Assembly: GCF_003751945.1 (NCBI RefSeq)
Contig: NZ_RJKL01000001.1
Location: 930,001 to 994,000 of the forward strand
From: Couchioplanes caeruleus
GTDB lineage: Bacteria; Actinomycetota; Actinomycetes; Mycobacteriales; Micromonosporaceae
Length of the DNA stretch: 64,000 nucleotides
Reading direction: 5' to 3'
Below the pieces are notes generated by a model. The model was not told the origin of the DNA, ran no database searches, and worked only from the letters and a program-made list of their open reading frames with translations. Position numbers and translations under genes: made by a program. This document shows, piece after piece, positions 33,032-43,858 of the stretch (positions are counted from its first letter, which is position 1; every line of letters starts with the position of its first letter).

Positions 33032-33964
33032 CTGAGTGAGTGTTTGAGAGCGGTGTCGCACGGCGTGTCCGCGGCGGTGGTCGAGGCAGCGTGACTCTGT
33101 TTCGGTGGAGCGTGAGCGGAGGTATCCGTCGGACTTGACCGATGAGCAGTGGGAGATCGTGGAGCCGATGCTCCCCCTGATCAAGGAACCGGGCCGGATC
33201 CCGAAGCATCCACGCCGGGCAATCGTGGACGCGATCCTCTACGTGGTGCGTAGCGGCTGTTCGTGGCGGCAGCTACCGGTCGACTTCCCGCCCTGGCAGA
33301 CCGTGTACTGGCAGCTCCAACAGTGGGAGAAACGCCAGGTCACCGAACGGATCCTGGAGGAACTACGCGAGCAGCTGCGGATCGCCGAGGGGCGCGAGCC
33401 CGAGCCGTCGGCGGGGTCATGGACTCGCAGTCGGTCAAGGCCGCCGACACCGTCGGGCGAGACAGCCGCGGCTACGACGCCGGGAAGAAGATCAACGGCC
33501 GCAAGCGGTTCATCGTCACCGACACCCTCGGCCTGCTCGTCGTGGTGTGCGTGATGTCGGCGTCCTGGCAGGACCGCGATGGCGCGAGAACGACGCTGCT
33601 CAGCACCTACCTGACCTCGCCGATCCGGCATGTGTTCGCTGATCAGGGCTTCGCCGGCCGACTGGTCGACTGGGCCGCCGAGACGCTCAAGACCACCGTC
33701 GAGATCGTCCGCAAGCCCGTCGACCAGCAAGGGTTCGTCGGGCACCCCAAACGGTGGGTGGTCGAACGCAGCCTCGCCTGGCTCACCGCGCACCGCCGCC
33801 TGGCCCGCGACTACGAACGTGATCCCGAGGTCTCCGAAGCCCTGATCCGCTGGGCAGCGATCAACACCATGGTCCGCCGCCTCGACCGCGGACGGCCCGC
33901 CACCCGGCAAACCCGCCGGACGTTCAGCACGCCCGGATAACAGCCCTCTCAAACACTCACTCAG
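33032..33964. mobile_element. IS5-family element with 19-bp perfect terminal repeats
   Basis: CTGAGTGAGTGTTTGAGAG at 33032-33050 and its exact complement at 33946-33964 enclose a 933-bp element with one frameshifted transposase. No clear target duplication was found. The right end abuts the 5' part of the SUKH-type gene, whose frame is open into the IS edge, so the insertion probably removed that gene's start or an upstream partner. Confidence 0.87.
33105..33940 (+). pseudogene. IS5-family transposase, frameshifted
   Basis: The N-terminal part (RRYPSDLTDEQWEIVEPML ... SGCSWRQLPVDFPPWQTVYW) runs in one frame to about 33410. The catalytic part (VMDSQSVKAADTVG, HVFADQGFAGRLVDW, RWVVERSLAWLTAHRRL) continues in the -1 frame. 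The change falls in GCGGGGTC, where restoring one base gives a continuous protein. Programmed -1 frameshifting occurs in some IS5 relatives, but no slippery A-run is present, so a one-base loss is more likely. Confidence 0.82.
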
Positions 33965-33998
33965 ATTCCTGCACGGGCCCACCAATGAAGACATCGGG

Positions 33999-34570
33999 AT
34001 GCGCCAGATACGCCCGCAAATAGCGAAACTGGAAGACGGCACCCCCATCCGCATAGAGGTGATCGATCGTGAGCTGCAAAGGCGCGTCGAACACGCCCGC
34101 ACCGAGCTCGCCGCGCGCCCCGACGGCATCAAGTTCGGCAAGTTCCCACCAGGCCGGCCGCACGACGACAACAACCTTCCCCCCGGACTGGCCGCCGTCC
34201 TCCCGCTCAGCGACGGGCCTCGCGGCGGCGAAATCGTCGTCTACTCCCACGCCGAGCTTGCACAACAGCAGCACTTCTCGCTCGAAGGCGTGGAAGCCGT
34301 CGCCGACCCGCCCGTCTGGACTCGGTTCGCAACCCTCAACGACGAACCCTACTCATCCACAACGAGACCGGAGAAGTCTGGTGGTTCCCAGACACCGGCG
34401 TGACCTGGCTCGACAGCACCGAGTTCGAGAAACTCACCGACGACGTCACCACGTTCATGACCGACTACCTGCTCGGCGACGGCTACCTCGACATCTGCGC
34501 CACCGACAACCAATGGGCAAGACTGCTCGTGGAGCTCGGCTGGGCCCAGGACGACGACGCGGAGGACTGA
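33999..34570 (+). pseudogene. SUKH/SMI1-like immunity-type protein, frameshifted
   Basis: The first frame reads LPPGLAAVLPLSDGPRGGEIVVYSHAEL, then RFATLNDEPY. The second frame continues LIHNETGEVWWFPDTGVTWLDSTEFEKLTDDVTTFMTDYLLGDGYLD to the stop at 34570. One base (TACTCATC for TACCTCATC near 34350) separates them. The layout fits SUKH-superfamily immunity proteins that neutralise polymorphic toxins. The frame is also open upstream to the IS edge at 33964, so the N-terminus may be lost. The stop is 2 bp before the next gene. Confidence 0.62.
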
Positions 34571-34572
34571 CG

Positions 34573-35112
34573 TTGCCCGTCACCCACGGCCAACTGCTCG
34601 CACAATGGGGCGCACGCCGCATCATCTACTTCCCGCTCGACCGCTTCCTGTCCCGCATCCAGGTCGGCCCCGAAGCGTTCCCACCCGACGGGGCCATCCC
34701 CACCGAAGTACCGATCCTGTTCACCGTCGCGGTCACCGCACCCGATCTTGAGCTGTTCAGCCTATTGAACCTGCAACTCAGCGACGACCAGCCCACCAGC
34801 CTCATCGTCATCGGCTGCGTCCCCTCCGACCCCGACATGCTGTTCTGCCTCAACCCGGCAACCGGCGCCATCATGCTGCTCGACCTCGACCCCGAGCACC
34901 CCGGATACGAACTGGTCAACACCTCCTTCGCCCACTTCATCGAGTTCCTCTACCGCCTCGACGAACTCATCCAAACCGACCCCGGCGGCAGCGCCCGCGC
35001 CGACCAGGCCGCCACGCTACGCCGCGACCTGCATGATCTCGACCCCGACGCGTTCGAGGACCCCGAATCCTGGTGGTCCGCCGCCTTCGCGCAATTGCTC
35101 GCAAACCCTTAG
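34573..35112 (+). CDS. SUKH-4-like immunity protein
   Basis: 179 residues from a TTG at 34573 with GGAGGA 6 nt upstream, overlapping the end region of the preceding SUKH-like gene. Features: a hydrophobic core strand series (ILFTVAVTAPDLELFSLL, LIVIGCVPSDPDMLFCLNPATGAIMLLDL) and the end block NTSFAHFIEFLYRLDELI, as in SUKH-4 proteins. Such genes normally follow a toxin gene; none remains here, and an IS lies just upstream. Immunity function is inferred from family resemblance only. Confidence 0.68.
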   Translation: MPVTHGQLLAQWGARRIIYFPLDRFLSRIQVGPEAFPPDGAIPTEVPILFTVAVTAPDLELFSLLNLQLSDDQPTSLIVIGCVPSDPDMLFCLNPATGAIMLLDLDPEHPGYELVNTSFAHFIEFLYRLDELIQTDPGGSARADQAATLRRDLHDLDPDAFEDPESWWSAAFAQLLANP

Positions 35113-35182
35113 TGGAGCCCGTATGCGACCCTTCGGTCCGCCGCCCGTGAGCTCTCGGAAAACTCGGCTCAGGGCGACCTGG

Positions 35183-37870
35183 TCACTTCGGCAGGCTGGC
35201 GTTCAGCAGCGGCGTCAGCGCCGCGGAGTACGCCGTGCTGATGTGGCTGCCGTCCTTCCACACCAGCAGGTTGCCGATCACCGCCGGGCAGACTTCGGCG
35301 GTGCAGAACCAGCCCTGAGAGTCGATCACCTTGGCGCCCAGGGAGGCGGCCTTCGCCGCGACCGCCTTGCGGCGGACCGGTTCGTAGAACGCTTCGGCGA
35401 CCCGGGCGGAGCACTTGTCCACCGCGGACGGGTTGGTCACCATGCACTCCGGCGTCGAGTTGGGCGGCCACGGCGTGTCCAGCAGCAGCACGGGCACGGA
35501 GCCGGCCTTCTTGATCCGGTCCACCGTCTTGATCCAACCGGCCAACCAGAGCTTGTCCCAGTTCGACTTGTCCAGCAGTTTGTTGTCCGGCGAGACCAGG
35601 CCGTCGAAGTTGCCGCCGTTCGAGGAGAGCACCACGAACGTCGGGCGTTTCGCTGCGATCTCGTCGAGGACCTTCTCCCGCCATTCGGCGCATTCCCGGT
35701 AGGGACGTTTCAGCACCCTGTTGAAGACCAGCACCGACGAGGCCGGGCAGGCGCTCTTGGTGCGGGAGTACAGCTGGAGGCCACGCTTCTTGGCGATCGC
35801 GTCGACCGCCGGGAACCAGTGGGCGGCGTGCGAGTCACCGAGCAGGAAGATGCTCTTCTTGCCGTCCGGGTCGCCGTACAGGCACGGACCGTCCGGGGTG
35901 ACGACCTCGTATTCGAGGTGGCACTGATCCTTGTAGATCACCGGCTGGTCGGTCGCCGCGGACTGCGGCGCGGGCCGCACGTTCGACGGTAGCCTCGTCC
36001 GCTTGGCGGACTCGGCGAGAAGCGTCTGCAGGACCGCCTGGGGATCGGCCGCCTTGGCGAGCAGGCTGGTAGGGTCCTCGACCGCCTCACCGGTCTCGAC
36101 GGGCGGCGTGAACTGGCCCGCACCCAGGGCGACTCCGGCCGTGGCGGTCGACAGGACGAGCCCGACGGCGATGCCGCGCCGGGCCCGCGCCTTGATCCAC
36201 GGTCCGTTCCGGGCGGGGTTCTCCACCAGGTGGTACGACAGGACGGCGACCACCAGCGAGGCGGCGGAGAGCGCCAGGCCCAGGCGCAGCGACGGCTCGC
36301 GGCCCAGCGCGGCCGGACCGATCATCAGCACCGGCCAGTGCCACAGGTACCAGCTGTAGGAGTACCGCCCGATCAGCTGGAACGGCCACGCCCGCAGCAC
36401 CACGGCGACGCTGCCCCGCGGCGACGCGCAGCCGGCCGCGATGATCGCCGCGGAACCGAGGACCGGCAGCAGGGCGGCCGTGCCGGGGAACGCCGTGTTC
36501 TCGTCGTAGTGGAATGCCGACGTGATCACGGCAGCCAGGCCGGCCCAGGTGAGCAGGGCGGCGAGCGGGCCGGGCAGCCGGGCGAGCCGGGATGCGGCGA
36601 CGGCCACGAGCGCGCCCACCGCCAGTTCCCAGGCCCGGGTGTGCGCACCGAAGTACGCCCACGGCGCCGCCGACTTCGTCTGCGTCACGGACGCGGCCAG
36701 CGAGATCCCGGCGACCGCGATCAGCGCCAGGGTGAGGGGGACCCGGGTCGCGGGCTTCCTCTCCGGGGTCTTGTCGACGACCGGCGCCACGACCTCCTTG
36801 CGCGGCTCGCCGGTCGCGTACCTGGGCATTCCGTGGCCTCTGGCCTGCTGAGCCGGCATCGGGCCACCCGGCCGGACCTGCGCGGAGCCCGCACTCCGCT
36901 GCGGCATGGGCATCGGACCACCGGGCCGGGCAGACCCGTAGCCCCAAGCCTGCTGCGCCGGAACCGGACCACCCGGCCGGACCTGCGCGGAGCCCGCACT
37001 CCGCTGCGGCATGGGCATCGGACCACCGGGCCGGGCAGACCCGTAGCCCCAAGCCTGCTGCGCCGGAACCGGACCACCCGGCCGGACCTGCGCGGAGCCC
37101 GCACTCCGCTGCTGCATGGGCATCGGACCACCGGGCCGGGCAGACCCGTAGCCCCAAGCCTGCTGCGCCGGAACCGGACCACCCGGCCGGACCTGCGCGG
37201 AGCCCGCACTCCGCTGCTGCATGGGCATCGGACCACCGGGCCGGACGGACGCGGAGCCCGTGGTCTGCCGTGCCGGAGTCGTCTCCGGGGCGTTCTTCGC
37301 GCGTCGGCGGGCCCAGATCGCGGCGTAGACCAGCATGAGCAGAGGCCAGACGAGATAGAACTGTTCCTCTACGGCCAGTGACCAGAAGTGCTGCAACGGT
37401 GACGGCGCGGCATCGGCGTTGAGGTAGTCGACGCCCTCGTCGGCGAGGCGCCAGTTGATGCCGTAGAACGTCGCGAAGAGGCCGTCCAGACTGATCGAGT
37501 GGAACCGGGTCGACGGCAGCCAGAACCAGGCGCCCGCTAACGTGGCGACCAGGACCAGCGCCGACGCGGGCAGCAGCCGGACCGCCCGGCGCGCGTAGAA
37601 GTCACTCAGCGAGATGGTGCCGGTGCGGTCCAGCTCCTTCAGGAGGAGCGTCGTGATCAGGAAGCCGGAGATCACAAAGAAGACGTCGACGCCCACGTAT
37701 CCGCCGGCCAGGGTCGCCATGCCGGCGTGCGACAGGACCACGAGGGTCACGGCGATGGCGCGCATGCCCTCGATGTCGGGCCGGAAGCCGGAGTGTGCGC
37801 GCGCTTGCCCAGCCGCGGCCGAAACCTCGGAAGCGCGCGAGGGAACAAGAGAGTCGTGGATTACCGACAT
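35183..37870 (-). CDS. AT3-SGNH membrane O-acyltransferase with tandem-repeat cytoplasmic loop
   Basis: An 895-residue acyltransferase-3 protein. The N-terminal ~10-helix AT3 domain begins FRPDIEGMRAIAVTLVVLSHAG (catalytic His in SHAG) and has GGYVGVDVFFVISGFLIT and FWSLAVEEQFYLVWP. The C-terminal SGNH domain carries FLLGDSHAAHWFP (Ser) and WKDGSHIST (Asp/His). It transfers acyl groups to surface glycans; the exact target is unknown. Between helices lies a ~180-residue low-complexity loop encoded by a 105-bp tandem repeat (ARPGGPMPM...GSAQVRPGGPVPAQQAWGYGS), unusual for this family. ATG 37870 has a moderate GAAGGCAGG site. Confidence 0.9.
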   Translation of the reverse strand: MSVIHDSLVPSRASEVSAAAGQARAHSGFRPDIEGMRAIAVTLVVLSHAGMATLAGGYVGVDVFFVISGFLITTLLLKELDRTGTISLSDFYARRAVRLLPASALVLVATLAGAWFWLPSTRFHSISLDGLFATFYGINWRLADEGVDYLNADAAPSPLQHFWSLAVEEQFYLVWPLLMLVYAAIWARRRAKNAPETTPARQTTGSASVRPGGPMPMQQRSAGSAQVRPGGPVPAQQAWGYGSARPGGPMPMQQRSAGSAQVRPGGPVPAQQAWGYGSARPGGPMPMPQRSAGSAQVRPGGPVPAQQAWGYGSARPGGPMPMPQRSAGSAQVRPGGPMPAQQARGHGMPRYATGEPRKEVVAPVVDKTPERKPATRVPLTLALIAVAGISLAASVTQTKSAAPWAYFGAHTRAWELAVGALVAVAASRLARLPGPLAALLTWAGLAAVITSAFHYDENTAFPGTAALLPVLGSAAIIAAGCASPRGSVAVVLRAWPFQLIGRYSYSWYLWHWPVLMIGPAALGREPSLRLGLALSAASLVVAVLSYHLVENPARNGPWIKARARRGIAVGLVLSTATAGVALGAGQFTPPVETGEAVEDPTSLLAKAADPQAVLQTLLAESAKRTRLPSNVRPAPQSAATDQPVIYKDQCHLEYEVVTPDGPCLYGDPDGKKSIFLLGDSHAAHWFPAVDAIAKKRGLQLYSRTKSACPASSVLVFNRVLKRPYRECAEWREKVLDEIAAKRPTFVVLSSNGGNFDGLVSPDNKLLDKSNWDKLWLAGWIKTVDRIKKAGSVPVLLLDTPWPPNSTPECMVTNPSAVDKCSARVAEAFYEPVRRKAVAAKAASLGAKVIDSQGWFCTAEVCPAVIGNLLVWKDGSHISTAYSAALTPLLNASLPK
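36838..37244. repeat. 105-bp in-frame tandem repeat, about four units
   Basis: GCCGGACCTG marks unit starts at 36871, 36976, 37081 and 37186, exactly 105 bp (35 codons) apart, with a degenerate partial unit at the left. Units are nearly identical; the main variant is CTGCGGCAT versus CTGCTGCAT (Pro to Gln in MP[PQ]QRSAG). It keeps the acyltransferase frame, so copy number can change without frameshift. Confidence 0.95.
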
Positions 37871-38078
37871 GACCTGCCTTCGCGATGATCCCCGCAGCGC
37901 TGACCCGCTCCACGGAGGGAGGGAGGATCGTACCGACCAGTAGGGCAGATCAGCCGCCCCGTACGCTGCTCTTGGCCGGTGGCCTTGATCTCATCGTCGC
38001 GCGGCGGGCGCCGGATGGCTCACCCGGCGGGCCGGGTGGTCGGCAGGATCGCGCGGATGGCTTCGGTGGTTCGGGCGT

Positions 38079-38984
38079 TTGGCCGTGGCGAAGCAACCTG
38101 CCGCTCACCTGGCAGCGGCGCCGTCCGTCGGTGGTGATGACTCGTGCGGCGTACGGAGCTGTCCCGCTGAAGGGACCCGAAGGTCAGCCCACGCCGAACT
38201 CTACGACCGCACACGGCCGGGCTATCCAGCTCAGCTCTTCAAGGACTTGGCAGTGCTCGGCGGCCTGACCCGGCAGTCTCGGGTGCTGGAAATCGGATGC
38301 GGCATCGGCCAAGCCACCGCGCCACTGGCCCAGCTCGGTTGCACCATCGTCGCCGTGGAACTCAGCCCCGAGATGGCAGCCGTGGCTCGACGTAACCTGC
38401 AAACATTCCCGAACGTGACCGTCGAGGTGTCCCCATTCGAGGACTGGATACCACCGGCCACCCCGTTCGACCTGATCCTGTCGGCGACCGCGTTTCACTG
38501 GATTGATCCGGATATCCGCGTCGGCAAGTCGGCGGACGTGCTCCGCCCAGGCGGCACACTTGCCGTGGTATCCACAGAACACGTCGCCGGCGGCACGGAA
38601 AGCTTCTTCGCGGACGTGCAGGAGTGCTACGAACGCTTCGACCCCAAGACTCCTCCAGGACTGCGCCAAACGCCGGCCGCAGACATCCCCGACGACCCGA
38701 CCGAATTCGAGCGGTCTCAACGCTTCGGCTCGGCACAATTCCGCCGCTATGAGTGGGAGCAGACCTACACCACCAAGCAATACCTCGACCTGCTCATGAC
38801 CTACTCCGGCCACCGCGCGCTGGCTGAACCAGCACGCGAGGGCCTCCTTGCCTGCATCGCCAACCTCATCAACCGAGACCACGGCGGCCAGATCAGCAAG
38901 CGATACCTGACCCAACTGACCCTGGCTCACACGGCAACCCAATGTCGACCGTGCTCCGGTTCGCGAACCGAGGTGTCCGGCTAG
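38079..38984 (+). CDS. Class I SAM-dependent methyltransferase, start doubtful
   Basis: The conserved body starts at AELYDRTRPGYPAQLF and has motif I VLEIGCGIGQATAPLA, VAVELSPEMAAVARRNL, FDLILSATAFHWIDPD and LRPGGTLAVVS: a methyltransferase type 11 fold of unknown substrate. The first ~38 codons from TTG 38079 are unlike the family. A GTG in another frame (VRRTELSR, near 38142) looks like the natural N-terminus, implying one or two indels near 38165. It is probably damaged at the 5' end, otherwise full length. Confidence 0.75.
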   Translation: MAVAKQPAAHLAAAPSVGGDDSCGVRSCPAEGTRRSAHAELYDRTRPGYPAQLFKDLAVLGGLTRQSRVLEIGCGIGQATAPLAQLGCTIVAVELSPEMAAVARRNLQTFPNVTVEVSPFEDWIPPATPFDLILSATAFHWIDPDIRVGKSADVLRPGGTLAVVSTEHVAGGTESFFADVQECYERFDPKTPPGLRQTPAADIPDDPTEFERSQRFGSAQFRRYEWEQTYTTKQYLDLLMTYSGHRALAEPAREGLLACIANLINRDHGGQISKRYLTQLTLAHTATQCRPCSGSRTEVSG

Positions 38985-38986
38985 CG

Positions 38987-39523
38987 TCACCAGCCACCCC
39001 CACCGCTTCGGTTCCCGTCTAACAATCCTTCAGAATTCGTAAACTCACGGGAGACGTCGGTCCACCGCTCGACCGGTCGCACCACCACGGCGCGCACGCG
39101 CCAGTACACGCCCGGGACGACGGCGGCGGCGGTGCCGGTGATCTCGACGCGGACCTCGGTGGCGGTGCGGGTGACCGACACCTGTGGGCTCTTGAGCACC
39201 CCGTCGCCGATGGCGGCGAGGGTGTCGTTGCCTGCGCCCTGTCCGGCTCCGGCGCTGGACTGGTAGGCGGCGGCCGTGCTCGCCGCCCGGGTCGCGGCGG
39301 CCTGCGCGACGTGGCCGGCGTGCAGCCACACTCCGGCCTGGATGACGAACATGACGATGAGCAGCAGTAGCGGCATGGCGATGACCAGCTCGGCCGTGGC
39401 GCCGCCCGCGTCGGGGCGGGCGGCCACGCGCCGCCAGCGGGCACGCAGCCGCCCGGCCGTGCCGCGCGCCGGGGAGGAGGGGCGCGCGGCACGGCGGTCT
39501 CGGGGCAGGGTCACCGTGGGCAT
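38987..39523 (-). CDS. TadE-like pseudopilin/assembly protein
   Basis: 178 residues: an Arg-rich cytoplasmic leader, then the TadE signature GGATAELVIAMPLLLLIVMFVIQAGVWLHAGH, one N-terminal membrane helix, and an extracytoplasmic domain with AAATRAASTAAAYQ. TadE proteins are processed minor pilins of the Flp/Tad pilus. It lies 7 bp after the Flp-like gene on the same strand, consistent with a tad operon whose upstream genes are damaged or missing. Confidence 0.8.
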   Translation of the reverse strand: MPTVTLPRDRRAARPSSPARGTAGRLRARWRRVAARPDAGGATAELVIAMPLLLLIVMFVIQAGVWLHAGHVAQAAATRAASTAAAYQSSAGAGQGAGNDTLAAIGDGVLKSPQVSVTRTATEVRVEITGTAAAVVPGVYWRVRAVVVRPVERWTDVSREFTNSEGLLDGNRSGGGGW

Positions 39524-39530
39524 GGCAGTT

Positions 39531-39722
39531 TCAGCCGAGGTTGATGCTGTTGGCCTTGCCGGTGACCTTGGTGGCGATGATGGCGATGACCGCGATGGCC
39601 AGCACCACCAGCAGCGCTGTCACGAGGACGGCCTCGGTGGAGTAGCCGCCGTCCTTGGTGTCGCGCACCTGGCTCCAGCGGTGGCGGATCTCGGCGGTCA
39701 GGTAGCTCAGCAGTGCGGGCAT
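39531..39722 (-). CDS. Small Flp-like membrane protein
   Basis: 63 residues: KDGGYSTEAVLVTALLVVLAIAVIAIIATKV, a G/E-type prepilin-like segment followed by one helix, in the position of the Flp pilin or a TadE-like partner. AGGAGG lies 8 nt before the ATG. It is upstream of the TadE-like gene. Confidence 0.68.
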   Translation of the reverse strand: MPALLSYLTAEIRHRWSQVRDTKDGGYSTEAVLVTALLVVLAIAVIAIIATKVTGKANSINLG

Positions 39723-40004
39723 GGCGTGGTCCTCCTTCGGATGCGGGCGAGTACGGAACGGTGGGAGCAGGCGCTGGGGCTGGTCAGCAGGGAGCGCAGG
39801 TGGCGGCGGCTGGTGTCCGTGCCGGGGACGGCGGTGAGGTACCAGACGAGCCGTTGATCGCTCACCATGCGGGGCCGTCCCGTCGGCACGGTGTGGCCTG
39901 CTGTCTCGTGGCGGTCGAGGTCATCGCAAATCCTTGGGTGTGCGGTCGGGTGAGGACGGCGGGGGGCTACCGACGCGGTGGCCGCAGGGCTGGCCGGGTG
40001 GTGC
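39723..40004. other. Intergenic, nothing recognised
   Basis: 282 bp between the Flp-like gene and a 29-codon membrane peptide gene; no additional gene supported. Confidence 0.4.
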
Positions 40005-40094
40005 TCAGATGCACTTGGCGACGAGCACGACGACGGCCAGGACGGCGATCACCGCCAGGCGAAGACGGGGCATGAGCCACTGTTCGGTACTCAC
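40005..40094 (-). CDS. 29-residue membrane microprotein in the tad cluster
   Basis: GTG 40094 follows GGAAGGAG by 7 nt and opens VSTEQWLMPRLRLAVIAVL, with a helix through AVVVLVAKCI and a TGA stop at 40005. A single predicted membrane helix with a basic flank. Position between the tadC remnant and the Flp-like gene suggests a pilus-related accessory peptide. It is too short for homology to help, so the ribosome site and composition are the main support. Confidence 0.5.
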   Translation of the reverse strand: MSTEQWLMPRLRLAVIAVLAVVVLVAKCI

Positions 40095-40152
40095 TTGCGG
40101 GCTCCTTCCAGGTCAGCGGGGCGGTGTCGAGATTGGTGAACTGGCCGGGGGT

Positions 40153-41060
40153 CTAGAGGCCGCCGAGGACGGCGGCGAGGGCGGGGTAGCCGAGGAAGAT
40201 GAGGAAGCCGCCGAACAGGGCGACGATGGGCAGGCTCATGCGCTCGGTGGCGGCGTTGGCTTCGCCTTCGGCGTCGGTGAGTTACCGGTCGCGCATGGCC
40301 ACCGCGCGTGAGCGCAGCGATGAGCGGACCCGGGCTCCTTCGGTGCCGGCCATGCCGACGGTCGCGGCGAGCTGCTGCAACTCGGCGACGGCGAGGCGTT
40401 GGCCGAGGGTGGCGAGGATGTCCCACGGTGGCACCCGCGCCAGCCGGGCCTCGGTCAGCGCGTACCGCAGCTCCGCGTACGCCGGACCCGAGCCGACAGC
40501 GGCGGCCTCGTCCAGGGCCTGATCGACCCCGGACCCGGCGGCCAGGGAGATGACCACCAGGTCGAGGAACGACGAGAGCGCGTCGCGGAATGCCGCCCGG
40601 TGCTTGGCCGCATCCGAGCGCACGGACAGCTCCGGCGCGAGGAACCCGGCCATGCCGAGCACGAGCGACGCGGCGGCGGGCATCGTGAACCCGGGTGCCA
40701 TCCCGACGAAGGCGAGCAGGGTGGCCAGCACCGGTGGCACCAGGAGTCCGAAGACGGTGGCGGTGGCCCGCTCGGCGAGGTGCACGTCGATCGGCTTGTC
40801 CACCGTCGCCAGGTCCCGGCGGGTGCCCTTGGTGGGTAGGCCGAGGCGGCGCAGCCAGCGCACCGCCGGCGGCCCCACCGTCCGGCCCACCCGGGGGCGG
40901 CGGCCTCCTGTGCCTCGGCTTGGGCGCGGCGGCTCAGCCCGTACGGCGCGTCGAGGGCCTTGCCAGCCGGGGCGGCGGGGGTGCCCAGCCGACGACGATG
41001 AGCCACAGGCCGAGGCCGGTGCCGACGCCGAACAAGGCGGGTGGCCAGGCGGGTCACCTC
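40153..41060 (-). pseudogene. TadC-like type II secretion F-domain protein, broken
   Basis: The body (VDKPIDVHLAERATATVFGL, FLDLVVISLAAGSGVDQALDEAA, LATLGQRLAVAELQQLAATVGMAGTEGARV) is a T2SSF/TadC membrane protein of the Tad pilus. A TAA at 40282-40284 cuts the frame after MRDR; past it the same frame continues LTDAEGEANAATERMSLPIVALFGGFLIFLGYPALA to 40153, so a Gln codon became a stop. The N-terminal helix (ALFGVGTGLGLWLIVVGWAP) lies in another frame. Upstream tadA/tadB are absent, replaced by transposase debris. Confidence 0.8.
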
Positions 41061-41116
41061 GTCGCGGATTGGCTCGGGGCACTCGATGGAGCTGGTGGTG
41101 ATGGCCTGCTCCAGCC

Positions 41117-41193
41117 CCGCCGTCCGCTACGAAGCCACCCTGCACATCACCGCCATCAACGAGTGGCTACACGCACTTCGAGACGCGCCCTAG
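41117..41193 (+). pseudogene. C-terminal tail of an IS5-type transposase
   Basis: Reads AVRYEATLHITAINEWLHALRD-stop, the conserved end of IS5-family transposases of the [15 protein letters not shown] type. A similar tail occurs at 43.7-43.86 kb. Confidence 0.6.
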
Positions 41194-41340
41194 TGGCCGG
41201 GCGCAACCGAGGAATGGGGCGACCGCTACCGGCAGCACTGCGCGTTGCGATCCTGGCCCGCCCCGGTGGCCGGCCGCAGCCCGACCGACCGGCCGCCGCC
41301 GACTACCACGCCCTGACCGCGTTACGATCCTCGCCCGGCC

Positions 41341-41573
41341 TGGTGGCCGGGCAACGCGATCGAGAGCGTCAACGCCGGTATCCGCAAGGCGGTCCGTGCC
41401 CGCGGGCACTTCCCTAACGAGCAGGCCGCGCTCAAATGCGTCTACCTGGCGCTGATGAACCTCGACCCGACCGGCGCCGGCCGCCGCCGGTGGACCATGC
41501 ACTGGAAGGCATCCCTGAACGCCTTCCAGGTCGCCTTCGAAGGCCGGCTGACGCCGGCCGCCTACTGGTCCGT
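41341..41573 (+). pseudogene. C-terminal fragment of an IS256-family (mutator) transposase
   Basis: The frame reads WPGNAIESVNAGIRKAVRARGHFPNEQAALKCVYLALMNLDP, then RRWTMHWKASLNAFQVAFEGRL, the diagnostic C-terminal block of mutator-type transposases. The catalytic Asp residues and N-terminus are missing. Confidence 0.8.
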
Positions 41574-41610
41574 TCAACCACCAAGATCAGCCGTTAACTG
41601 GACAGTCCCG

Positions 41611-42270
41611 TCAACTGAGGTTGGCGAACGCTTCGACGTGACGAATCTTGCCGGCCACGATGAGGATGTCACCGGCGTAGACGATGGTGTCGGCCGTGGC
41701 GTAGGTGAAGTCCTCCCCGGGCCGCTTGATGGACATCACCGTGACGCCGTACTTGGAGCGCAGGGCGGCGTCGGCCAGGGTTTTGTCGAACGTCTCCTCG
41801 GGGGCGCGGGTCTTGACGATGGCGTAGTCGTCCTCGAACTCGATGAAGTTGAGGATGTGCCCGGTGACAGGTGCGCGACGCGTTCGCCCATCTCGTGTTC
41901 GGGGAGCACGACGTGGTGCGCACCGACGCGTTGCAGGATGCTGGCGTGTTGGCGGTTGATGGCTTTCGCCCAGATGTTGGGTACGCCGAGGTCGGCCAGC
42001 AGTGAGGTGGTCAGGATGCTGGCCTCCAGATCGGTGCCGATCCCGACGACGGCATGGGCGAAGTCGTGTACGCCGAGTTGCCGTAGTGCCTGCTCGTCGG
42101 TGGTGTTGGCGATCGCGGCGTGGGTGAGCCGGTCGGCGTAGTTCTGCACGACCGAGGTGCTGGAGTCGATGGCGACGACTTCCCATCCTTGGCGCATCAG
42201 CTCCAGTGCCAGGGAACTGCCGAACCGGCCGAGGCCGAGCACGGCGATGCGGTTGCTGGTGGCGGGGTTT

Positions 42271-42278
<8 letters not shown>
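41611..42278 (-). pseudogene. TrkA-type potassium uptake regulator (RCK/KTN), frameshifted
   Basis: The N-terminal Rossmann domain is good (IAVLGLGRFGSSLALELMRQGWEVVAID, VVGIGTDLEASILTTSLLADLG, HHVVLPEHEMGERVAHL). The C-terminal part (GHILNFIEFEDDYAIVKTRAPEETFDKTL ... DILIVAGKIRHVEAF) is in another frame. The break at CACCTGTCACC (about 41870) is repaired by one added G. The TTG start overlaps the trkH stop (TTGGCTAG), the normal trkH-trkA coupling. Gating of K+ uptake would be lost unless the sequence is wrong here. Confidence 0.82.
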
Positions 42279-43853
<1,575 letters not shown>

Positions 43854-43858
43854 CCTAG

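Noticed and set aside
33105..33940. Programmed ribosomal frameshifting in the second IS5 transposase
   Set aside because: There is no A-rich slippery heptamer or downstream structure; the break is a G-run where one base restores the frame.
36838..37244. Regular spaced repeats considered as a CRISPR array
   Set aside because: The units are contiguous 105-bp tandem copies inside a coding frame with no unique spacers.
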